64,000 nucleotides of DNA from Mucilaginibacter sp. (GTDB taxonomy: Bacteria; Bacteroidota; Bacteroidia; Sphingobacteriales; Sphingobacteriaceae). Positions 24,725 to 31,954 of the stretch are shown here, one piece after another (positions within the stretch are counted from its first letter, which is position 1; every line of letters begins with the position of its first letter). The stretch spans positions 220,727 to 284,726 of the forward strand of contig NZ_JANYGH010000005.1 in the NCBI RefSeq assembly GCF_025362475.1, written 5' to 3'. The notes under the pieces are model-generated. The model had not been told where the DNA came from, searched no databases, and saw only the letters and a list, made by a program, of their open reading frames with translations. Position numbers and translations under genes: made by a program.

Positions 24725-26851
24725 TTATTTATTGGCTGTTTTATTTGCTTTGATATCTGTTCCCAAACGTTGCAGGTAAGCAATAATGGCGATGATCTCT
24801 TTGTTGCTTTTTACCTTGATGTGGTCCTGGTACAGGTTGTCTTTTATTTCTTTTGCCTGTTTATCCAGGTCCTGGTTAGCTATATTCTCGTATCCTACTG
24901 GATAGGGAACACCCAAAGTGCGCATGGCGTTTATTTTAACCCGGGTTGATGTGGTATCCAAATTTTGAGTTATCAGCCAATCGTAATTAGGCATGATACT
25001 TCCCGGCGACATCAGCCTCGGATCCATTAAGTGATTATAGTGCCAGGCGTTTCCATATTTCTGTCCTTCCCTGGCTAAATCCGGACCGGTACGTTTAGAA
25101 CCCCAAAGAAATGGGTGGTCATAAACAAACTCGCCTGCTTTACTGTATTCACCATAACGCTCAGTTTCTGATCTGAAGGGACGTACCGTTTGTGAGTGGC
25201 AGTTTACGCAACCTTCTCTTATATAAAGATCCCGGCCCTGTAATTCAAGCGGCGTATAAGGCTTTACAGCAGCAATTGTTGGTATGTTTGATGATATGGT
25301 TAAGGTTGGCATCAGCTCAATAAAAGTTCCAACAAGGATAACAAGCAATGCGGCTATAAGCATCTGAATAGGTTTACGTTCAAGCCTGCGGTGCCAGCTG
25401 TTTTCTCTCGCAATGGTATGTACAGGCTCAAGGGGCATAGCCTGGGCTGCCTCATTAGCTACCAGTTTACCTTGTAAAGCGGTGCGCGTAAGATTATAGG
25501 CCATAACAATAACGCCTAACAGGTACATGGCGCCACCTGCAGAACGCATCATATGCATGGGCAGGATTTGCAAAGTAGTTTCCAAAAAGTTTGGATATTT
25601 CAGCATTCCCTCTGATGTAAATTCTTTTAACATCAGGCTTTGCGTAAAGCCGGCCCAATACATGGGTATGGCATAAAATAAAATACCCAGGGTGCCTATC
25701 CAGAAATGGAAAGAAGCCATTTTTTTAGAGAACAGTTCTGTTTTATATATACGGGGGATAAGCCAGTATAAAATGGCAAAGGTGAGGAAGCCGTTCCAGC
25801 CCAGGGCGCCAACGTGAACGTGCGCGATGATCCAATCGCTGAAGTGAGCAATGCCGTTAACCTGTTTCAAAGAAAGCATTGGTCCTTCAAAGGTGGCCAT
25901 ACCATAAGCGGTTAAGCCAACAACCATGAATTTTAAAATAACATCATCCCTTACTTTGTCCCATGAACCACGAAGGGTAAGCAATCCGTTGATCATACCA
26001 CCCCAGCTTGGGGCTATAAGCATAATAGAAAATGCGACACCTAAAGATTGTGCCCAACCCGGTAAGGTAGTATATAATAAGTGGTGGGGGCCTGCCCAGA
26101 TATAAATGAAGATAAGGGCCCAAAAGTGCAGAATACTTAATTTATAAGAGTAGATAGGACGATTAGCCATTTTGGGCAAAAAGTAGTACATCATGCCCAG
26201 GTATGGGGTAGTTAAGAAAAACGCAACCGCGTTATGGCCATACCACCATTGTACCAGGGCATCCTGAACGCCGGCATAAACCATATAGCTTTTAAAACCT
26301 GATACCGGAAGCTCAAATGAGTTAACAATATGTAAAACAGCAATGGTAATAAATGTGGCAATGTAAAACCAAATGGCTACGTACAAATGTCTTTCCCTGC
26401 GTTTAAATATCGTTCCAAACATATTGATGCCAAAAATTACCCAGATAATGGTGATGGCAATGTCAATAGGCCATTCAAGTTCGGCGTATTCATGTGAGGT
26501 GGTAAATCCTAATGGCAGTGTAATTACGGCCGAAACAATGATGAGTTGCCAGCCCCAGAAATGGATCTGGCTTAAAGCATCACTAAACATGCGTGCCTTA
26601 AGCAGGCGTTGTAAGGAGTAGTAAACTCCCATAAAAATGGCGTTACCAACAAATGCGAAAATAACCGCATTGGTGTGAAGAGGGCGGATACGTCCATAGG
26701 TTGTATACTGGTTACCCATGTTGGCGGCAGGATGGTAAAGCTGAATGGCTACAATTAAGCCTACAGTCATTCCAATAATACCCCAGATTACGGTAGCGAT
26801 ACCAAAATTCCGGACGATCTTGTTGTCATAATAAAAATTTTCGGGCTGCAT
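24725..26851 (-). CDS. ccoNO: cbb3-type cytochrome c oxidase, fused catalytic subunits I and II (CcoN-CcoO)
   Basis: A 708-residue fusion. Residues 1 to about 480 are CcoN, the haem-copper oxidase subunit I with about twelve membrane helices and haem/copper ligands in PLHTNAVIFAF, WYGHNAVAFFL, GPHHLLYT and the DWIIAHVHVGALGWNG stretch. Residues about 500-708 are CcoO, with one haem c motif CVNCH (Cys548, Cys551, His552) followed by QTVRPFRSETERYGEYS. The enzyme reduces O2 to water with high affinity and pumps protons. Fusion of the two subunits is characteristic of Bacteroidota. It is the first gene of the ccoNO-Q-P-G-H-safE operon, with an FNR-type operator 77 bp upstream. Confidence 0.95.
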   Translation of the reverse strand: MQPENFYYDNKIVRNFGIATVIWGIIGMTVGLIVAIQLYHPAANMGNQYTTYGRIRPLHTNAVIFAFVGNAIFMGVYYSLQRLLKARMFSDALSQIHFWGWQLIIVSAVITLPLGFTTSHEYAELEWPIDIAITIIWVIFGINMFGTIFKRRERHLYVAIWFYIATFITIAVLHIVNSFELPVSGFKSYMVYAGVQDALVQWWYGHNAVAFFLTTPYLGMMYYFLPKMANRPIYSYKLSILHFWALIFIYIWAGPHHLLYTTLPGWAQSLGVAFSIMLIAPSWGGMINGLLTLRGSWDKVRDDVILKFMVVGLTAYGMATFEGPMLSLKQVNGIAHFSDWIIAHVHVGALGWNGFLTFAILYWLIPRIYKTELFSKKMASFHFWIGTLGILFYAIPMYWAGFTQSLMLKEFTSEGMLKYPNFLETTLQILPMHMMRSAGGAMYLLGVIVMAYNLTRTALQGKLVANEAAQAMPLEPVHTIARENSWHRRLERKPIQMLIAALLVILVGTFIELMPTLTISSNIPTIAAVKPYTPLELQGRDLYIREGCVNCHSQTVRPFRSETERYGEYSKAGEFVYDHPFLWGSKRTGPDLAREGQKYGNAWHYNHLMDPRLMSPGSIMPNYDWLITQNLDTTSTRVKINAMRTLGVPYPVGYENIANQDLDKQAKEIKDNLYQDHIKVKSNKEIIAIIAYLQRLGTDIKANKTANK

Positions 26852-26899
26852 AAAATGTTGTCTTTTTCTGGTTGTAAAACTATTGAGGAGTGGCGGGTG

Positions 26900-26939
26900 A
26901 CAGAATGATGACAGTTGGCTTTAAAGGTGATCGTAGTCA
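26900..26939 (-). promoter_or_regulatory. FNR-type operator and promoter block of the ccoNO operon
   Basis: Read toward ccoNO: TGACTACGATCA (26939-26928), 17 nt, then CATCATTCTGT (26910-26900). The ccoI promoter has the same two blocks with exactly the same 17-nt spacing. The first TGA of the operator is also the stop codon of ccoS. Confidence 0.75.
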
Positions 26940-27098
26940 CTTTTTATCCTCATCTGGATGTTCATCATCCAGTAAAATGCGAATGGAGGGCGTATACAGG
27001 TCATCATTTTGCCCGCTGCGCTGTGCCCATAAAAAGGCACTTAAAAATCCAAGGGCCAGCAATACGCTGCAGCCGATGAGGAAATAAATGATGCTCAT
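26937..27098 (-). CDS. ccoS: cbb3-type cytochrome oxidase assembly protein CcoS
   Basis: A 53-residue protein, easily missed by length cut-offs. It begins MSIIYFLIGCSVLLALGFLS and ends DDEHPDEDKK. One membrane helix is followed by FLWAQRSGQNDDLYTP and an acidic tail; the W-x-x-x-SGQ-D-D-P pattern is that of CcoS, which is required for cofactor insertion into the cbb3 oxidase. Its ATG overlaps the ccoI stop by 4 nt (ATGA), so ccoI and ccoS form one unit. Its stop codon lies inside the FNR-type operator of the downstream ccoNO operon. Confidence 0.93.
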   Translation of the reverse strand: MSIIYFLIGCSVLLALGFLSAFLWAQRSGQNDDLYTPSIRILLDDEHPDEDKK

Positions 27099-29485
27099 AT
27101 TAATTTTCTTCTTTTTGCTGTAAAATGTGTGGCCAGTGTGGTAAAGGATATTATGGTAACGGTACTCAATGGCATCAGTACAGCAGCTATAAGCGGGGAG
27201 AGGCGCCCTGTTACCGCGTAACTTAAACCGATAATGTTATATGTTAAGGAGATGAGGAAGGACAGGTGGATAATGTTAACCGTATCTTTTGAAAAACGAA
27301 GAAATGCCGGTAATTTATCAAATGAACGTCCATCCAGGATGGCATCGCTCCCGGGCGAAAAGTTATTTACATTATCGGTTACAGCAACTCCAAGGTCACT
27401 TTGCTTAAGTGCTCCCGAGTCATTCAGTCCATCACCTAACATCATCACTTTATGCCCTTTTTGCTGAAGATTCTGGATCATATCAAGCTTTTGTTGAGGC
27501 GACTGATTAAAATGCATCCTGGAATCATCATGAAAAAAATGGATCAGTTCATTCCTTTCATGATTCTGATCTCCCGAAAGCAGGAACAGCTGGTAATCTG
27601 GCGATAGTGAACTGATCTTCTCCATACCATCACGATACTCATGAGCAAATCCAAAATAGCCCAGGTAATAGCCGTCGATCATTAAATGAACGCGCGTTAT
27701 TTGCTTTGTATCTATGTAATACCCAAAAATGAGGTCGCCACTTCCAATATGAAGCTGGTGCCCTGCAATGTTGGCGTTAATGCCCTTGCCTGGTATTTCT
27801 ATATATTCATTTACCGGTAATTTCCTCATGTCGCCTAAAAATTGGCATATCATTCGGCTTAAAGGATGAATGGAATTTGAGCAGGCGCTATACACCATTT
27901 GCTTTTGTACATCAGATAATTCTCCGCTCAATTCAATCCGTTTGCTGTTGCCGGTGGTTATGGTTCCTGTTTTATCCATTACCAGGGTATCAATACGGGC
28001 CAGTTGCTCTACTACAGCTGTGTTTTTCAGGTAGAAAAGGTTGCGATCGAAAATACTCAGCGCGGCCGACATGGTGAAAGGTGTGCTTAAGGCAAGCGCA
28101 CACGGGCATGCAACAATTAACACCGCAGTAAAGGCATCTATTCCTCTTCTGAAATTAAACGGAAGCCAAGCCATCAGCGAGCCAATGGCAATTATAATTA
28201 ATACAATAGTGAAATATTTGCTAACCGTTTCATTAAAGGTTTTCATGCGGTTATCCTGCTTGCGGGTAAACGCTTCATTGTTCCATAGTTGGGTGAGGTA
28301 ACTCTGTGATACAGGTTTAACAACTTCCAATTCTATTGCTTCGCCGGTTTGGCGGCCACCGGCGTAAATTATCTCGCCCAATGTTTTATTAACGGGTACA
28401 GCTTCTCCTGTAACAAAGCTAAAATCTATCAATGCCTTGCCTTTTAAAAGAATGGCATCTGCGGGAATGATCTCATTATGACGGATCACCATGCGATGCC
28501 CGGTTACTAACTGGGCAAGCGGGATAGGCTTTTCAATTTCATCAGTTAAAACCTGAACAGCAACCGGAAAAAAGGACCTGTAATCTCTTTCGAACGAGAT
28601 ATGGTGATAGGTTTTTTGTTGCACAAATTTGCCTACCAGTAAAAAAAATACAAGCCCGCAAAGGGTATCTGCAAAGCCTGCACCGGTATGTGTTAATATT
28701 TCTGCCACTGTACGTGCAAAAAGCACCGCGATACCAAGGGCCAAGGGAAAGTCAATATTCAGTATTTTGCTTTTTAAATTTGTCCAGGCTGAAATGAAAT
28801 AGCCGCGGCCACTGAAAAATACCACCGGTAACGCAAAAAGTATATTTAAATACCCAAAGAACTGTTTAAAGCTGTGTTCATATACCGAGAGCCCAAAGTA
28901 TTCAGGAAAGCTAAGAAGCATTACGTTACCAAAACAAAACCCCGCTACAGCTATTTTTTGAACAAGGTTACCTTTATCTGCCTTGTTTTGTTTTTTTATG
29001 ATATCCTGCAGACTGATGAGCGGTTCATAGCCTATATCATAAAGAAGCTCTACCAATTGCTGTAAACCGAGCTGTTGGTGATCAAAACGCACAACCAACT
29101 GTTTTTTCAAAAAATCAACCCTTGAATAATGGATAGCAGGATTGAACCTGTTTAGCTGCTCAAGTAGCCAAAGGCAGGAGCTGCAATGTATGTGTGGTAT
29201 ATAAAAGGTGATGAGGGAGATGTGATCATCTGTGTAGTCAAGTAGTTCTTTTAAAATCGAGGGTTCACTCAAATAATCAAACCGTTTATCAATTCTTGCC
29301 CTGGTGGCGCCCGGATGATCATTGTAGTTATAGTAGCTGCAAAGGCCGCTATCTGCTAATATTTCATAAACGCTTTTACAGCCGTGGCAGCAAAATTGCT
29401 TTTCATCAATACTAAATGATGTGGTTAAACATTCATCACCGCAATGGTAGCAGGTTGTTTTTGCAATTGTAGGGGCTTCCGTCAT
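27095..29485 (-). CDS. ccoI: Copper-translocating P-type ATPase CcoI (FixI), cbb3 maturation
   Basis: A 796-residue P1B-type ATPase that delivers copper for the cbb3 oxidase. The N-terminus carries a cysteine-rich metal-binding region (CYHCGDEC, FCCHGCKSVYEIL) and an HMA-like domain with CSSC. The transmembrane metal site is CPCALALSTP, the phosphorylation site is DKTGTIT, and the hinge motif is MLGDGLNDSGAL. About eight membrane segments are expected. HP of the nucleotide domain is present as NSIHPLSRMI. CcoI rather than a resistance-type CopA is indicated by the extended cysteine-rich N-terminus and the overlap with ccoS. An FNR-type operator is centred about 80 bp upstream. Confidence 0.94.
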   Translation of the reverse strand: MTEAPTIAKTTCYHCGDECLTTSFSIDEKQFCCHGCKSVYEILADSGLCSYYNYNDHPGATRARIDKRFDYLSEPSILKELLDYTDDHISLITFYIPHIHCSSCLWLLEQLNRFNPAIHYSRVDFLKKQLVVRFDHQQLGLQQLVELLYDIGYEPLISLQDIIKKQNKADKGNLVQKIAVAGFCFGNVMLLSFPEYFGLSVYEHSFKQFFGYLNILFALPVVFFSGRGYFISAWTNLKSKILNIDFPLALGIAVLFARTVAEILTHTGAGFADTLCGLVFFLLVGKFVQQKTYHHISFERDYRSFFPVAVQVLTDEIEKPIPLAQLVTGHRMVIRHNEIIPADAILLKGKALIDFSFVTGEAVPVNKTLGEIIYAGGRQTGEAIELEVVKPVSQSYLTQLWNNEAFTRKQDNRMKTFNETVSKYFTIVLIIIAIGSLMAWLPFNFRRGIDAFTAVLIVACPCALALSTPFTMSAALSIFDRNLFYLKNTAVVEQLARIDTLVMDKTGTITTGNSKRIELSGELSDVQKQMVYSACSNSIHPLSRMICQFLGDMRKLPVNEYIEIPGKGINANIAGHQLHIGSGDLIFGYYIDTKQITRVHLMIDGYYLGYFGFAHEYRDGMEKISSLSPDYQLFLLSGDQNHERNELIHFFHDDSRMHFNQSPQQKLDMIQNLQQKGHKVMMLGDGLNDSGALKQSDLGVAVTDNVNNFSPGSDAILDGRSFDKLPAFLRFSKDTVNIIHLSFLISLTYNIIGLSYAVTGRLSPLIAAVLMPLSTVTIISFTTLATHFTAKRRKLI

Positions 29486-29530
29486 TTTGTTAAATTTGGG
29501 TTGCTCAAAAATGAACTTTCAGCAGTTCAC

Positions 29531-29570
29531 ACAGAATGATGCGTGTTGTGTAAAAAAGTGATCTCGATCA
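29531..29570 (-). promoter_or_regulatory. FNR-type operator and promoter block of the ccoI-ccoS unit
   Basis: GTGATCTCGATCAC has perfect 5-bp arms (core 29559-29570), the best-formed operator in the window. On the minus strand CATCATTCTGT (29541-29531) follows after 17 nt, identical in sequence and spacing to the ccoNO promoter. Confidence 0.78.
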
Positions 29571-29704
29571 CCTTTTTGATTAATTGACGGTGTACATTTC
29601 ATCCTGCCACCTTTCATTTCAACACCCCATCGGCATTTTTAGCAAATCCAGATCACCAGGATAACGATAAGCACCGTAGTGTTTCTGCCCCCTATAGATT
29701 ATAT

Positions 29705-29770
29705 ATGATGAAAGTTTTCCCAACAAATGACTTTCATCATTTATTGCAGCTGCCTTACCCTATAGTTTTG
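29705..29770 (+). promoter_or_regulatory. FNR-type operator, inverted repeat and -7 element of the DUF2249/NMO-like operon
   Basis: TGACTTTCATCA (29728-29739) fits TGAYnnnnRTCA. A perfect -7 element TAGTTTTG lies at 29763-29770; the operator centre would be 40-41 bp upstream of the transcription start, the class II activator position. In addition ATGATGAAAG (29705-29714) is an exact inverted copy of CTTTCATCAT (29731-29740), making a 10-bp inverted repeat around a 16-nt spacer. The 301-nt region between ccoI and this operon holds no other recognisable feature apart from the ccoI promoter and a duplicated CCCTATAG (29690-29697, 29758-29765). Confidence 0.7.
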
Positions 29771-29786
29771 CGGCTTATTAGTTTAA

Positions 29787-29951
29787 ATGGAAATACCAGA
29801 GATTTTAAATGTAACTATTGTTGAAGCCCATTTAACGCATCCTGGCGTATTTGAAAGGTTTGGCGCACTTAAGCAAGGATCATCATTTGTAATTCAGAAT
29901 GATCTCAAACCATATATTAACTATCACAGCCTAAAATATATACTATTATGA
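29787..29951 (+). CDS. Small DUF2249-like protein
   Basis: A 54-residue protein, too short for common length cut-offs. It reads MEIPEILNVTIVEAHLTHPG, then VFERFGALKQGSSFVIQNDL and KPYINYHSLKYILL. The HP-x-(V/I)FE-x-F-x-x-L-x-x-G-x-S-F-x-(I/L)-x-ND-x-x-P pattern matches DUF2249, a TusA-like fold often found in genes for nitric-oxide or low-oxygen metabolism. It is shorter than the usual 70 residues. Its stop overlaps the ATG of the next gene (ATGA), indicating translational coupling. An FNR-type operator and a perfect -7 element lie directly upstream. Confidence 0.8.
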   Translation: MEIPEILNVTIVEAHLTHPGVFERFGALKQGSSFVIQNDLKPYINYHSLKYILL

Positions 29952-31729
29952 GTCATACATTTCACATCCCGGTTTTAGGATTGGGTTACTCCATTGATAC
30001 CCCTTTAAAGGTTGCCCGTTATGGCATTTCATCAGTTATGTCAATTGTAGATGATGAACTGATTGAAAGGATACGCGGATATCACACACAGCTTAATGGC
30101 TGGGTATATGTTCCTATCCTAAAAAAAGAGGAGGACTATCGTGCTAAACGAATAACTGCTTATCTTGATTTGGTTGCCAACCTGGTTGATAAACAGTTTG
30201 AAGAATTGAAGCAGCTGCCTTTTGAAACAGGTAATGATCTGTGCAGGTATTTTGAATTATTACCCGAAAGCGCGCGTTTAAAACAAGGCTATGATTTGAT
30301 GATGGATTATCCTGAAGGAAATCAAAAACAGTTTTTTCAGGAATTGCTTAAGAAAGAAATGACCAAGGGTGCCATCGACGTTAATATCATGTCGAAGGTT
30401 GATAAAATGAATTATACCGTTCAGGGAGAATCAACGGGCGAGCAGAACACAGATGCGCTTGCTGCTCTTCGTGGGTTTGCTAAGAGCAAGCTTACATCCT
30501 CTGTGATTCTATCTGCCGGTATGAACCCGAGGTTATACAGCTACCTGGAAACATTTAATGATTTCTTGCCCAATGAGCACGGAACAATCAATAAAAAAGT
30601 TATTTTGAAAGTGAGTGATTTCCGTTCGGCATTTATACAGGCTAAATTCCTGGCCAAAAAGGGTTTGTGGGTATCTGAATTCCGGGTAGAATCAGGACTT
30701 AACTGTGGAGGTCATGCCTTTGCTACTGAAGGTTTTTTGTTAGGACCGATTCTGGAAGAATTTAAGCAAAAGCGACAGGAAATGGTGAACGAGTTATTCC
30801 AAAGCTATCAATCAGCCCTGCTTGAAAAAGGAATTATTTGCGCTGTATCTCCTAAACAAAAATTAAGTGTGCAGGGAGGGATAGGTACAGCACAGGAAAA
30901 TAGGTTTTTGATTGAACATTATCAATTAGACGCCACGGGTTGGGGTAGTCCGTTTTTATTGGTTCCCGAAGTTACCAATGTGGATAAAGGTACACTCGCG
31001 CAGCTGGAGCATGCTGTAGAAAGTGATTTCTATTTGAGCGGTTCTTCACCGCTGGGTATACTTTTCAATAACTTTAAAAATAGTACTGCCGAGGTTCAAC
31101 GGCTTAAGCGTCTTGAAAACGGAAGGCCAGGCAGCCCCTGCATAAAAAAATATCTTAGTACCAATACAGAGTTTACCGAAAAACCTATATGTACGGCATC
31201 CAGGGAATATCAAAACCTGAAAATACAGCAACTGCAAACCTTGGATCTACCCCAGGCAGAACATGATAGGCAATACCAAACAATTACTGAGAAAATTTGC
31301 CTATGTGAAGGGTTGTGCGCATCCGCCTATCTCAAGTATGATCTGTTGAAACCGAGAGAAAATAAGGCTGTGGCTATTTGTCCGGGTCCAAATCTGGCGT
31401 ATTTCTCCGGAATCTATTCTCTTGAGGACATGATAAAACATATTTATGGGGCAACAGACCTGCTTGGTAAAATTAAACGGCCACATATGTTTATAAAAGA
31501 GTTAAACCTTTATATTGATTATCTTCAAACCGATATCCAAGCTCAACTTAAAGATGTTACAGACAAGAAAAAGAAACAACTTTCTAAATTTAAACTACAG
31601 CTGCAAGAGGGGATTAATTACTATAAGGCACTTTTTACGGAATCAACTAATCAAACCTCACAGCTATTACAGGAATGGGTACATGAATTAACCACTTCAG
31701 AGAAAGAATTAAGTGGAATAAATATCTAA
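29948..31729 (+). CDS. Nitronate-monooxygenase-like TIM-barrel protein with C-terminal cysteine cluster, uncharacterised
   Basis: A 593-residue soluble protein. The start MSHTFHIPVLGLGYSIDTPLKVARYG resembles FMN-dependent FabK/nitronate monooxygenases (first 20 residues MSHTFHIPVLGLGYSIDTPL). The catalytic-type GGH motif occurs as LNCGGHAF (His256), and the phosphate-binding strand as VQGGIGTAQENRF (Gly310-Gly311) followed by GSPFLLVPEV. Between the first strand and the GGH motif a large helical insertion is present. After residue 390 come Cys398, Cys415, Cys451, Cys453, Cys457 and Cys478 (ICLCEGLC), a likely Fe-S or metal site not found in ordinary members. It is coupled to the DUF2249 gene under an FNR-type operator and ends in a terminator. 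The barrel family is inferred from motifs; the reaction is unknown. Confidence 0.65.
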   Translation: MSHTFHIPVLGLGYSIDTPLKVARYGISSVMSIVDDELIERIRGYHTQLNGWVYVPILKKEEDYRAKRITAYLDLVANLVDKQFEELKQLPFETGNDLCRYFELLPESARLKQGYDLMMDYPEGNQKQFFQELLKKEMTKGAIDVNIMSKVDKMNYTVQGESTGEQNTDALAALRGFAKSKLTSSVILSAGMNPRLYSYLETFNDFLPNEHGTINKKVILKVSDFRSAFIQAKFLAKKGLWVSEFRVESGLNCGGHAFATEGFLLGPILEEFKQKRQEMVNELFQSYQSALLEKGIICAVSPKQKLSVQGGIGTAQENRFLIEHYQLDATGWGSPFLLVPEVTNVDKGTLAQLEHAVESDFYLSGSSPLGILFNNFKNSTAEVQRLKRLENGRPGSPCIKKYLSTNTEFTEKPICTASREYQNLKIQQLQTLDLPQAEHDRQYQTITEKICLCEGLCASAYLKYDLLKPRENKAVAICPGPNLAYFSGIYSLEDMIKHIYGATDLLGKIKRPHMFIKELNLYIDYLQTDIQAQLKDVTDKKKKQLSKFKLQLQEGINYYKALFTESTNQTSQLLQEWVHELTTSEKELSGINI

Positions 31730-31751
31730 ATTGAAGTAAATTAACAACACA

Positions 31752-31790
31752 AAAAAGAGGCAGTCGCATTATATGAAGACTGCCTTTTTT
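31752..31790 (+). terminator. Rho-independent terminator after the NMO-like gene
   Basis: GGCAGTC (31759-31765), 12-nt loop, GACTGCC (31778-31784), then six T residues; an A run precedes the stem. It is 30 nt after the stop codon and marks the right end of the oxygen-response island. Confidence 0.9.
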
Positions 31791-31954
31791 ATAAACGGAG
31801 AGAGAAGGTTCTTTTTTGGTTGATTTTTAAGTAAAAATTAGGTTGATGTAGAGTGTTTTATCTGGTTTTCTTAAATGCTTCCTATTTCCCGGGCTAATAT
31901 TTATTTTAGGTTCATTTTAAACCCGTATATTGAAATGCCAATATTAATATTTAT

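Noticed and set aside
24725..26851. ccoN-ccoO fusion as an assembly error or novelty
   Set aside because: The fused form is known to be usual in Bacteroidota.
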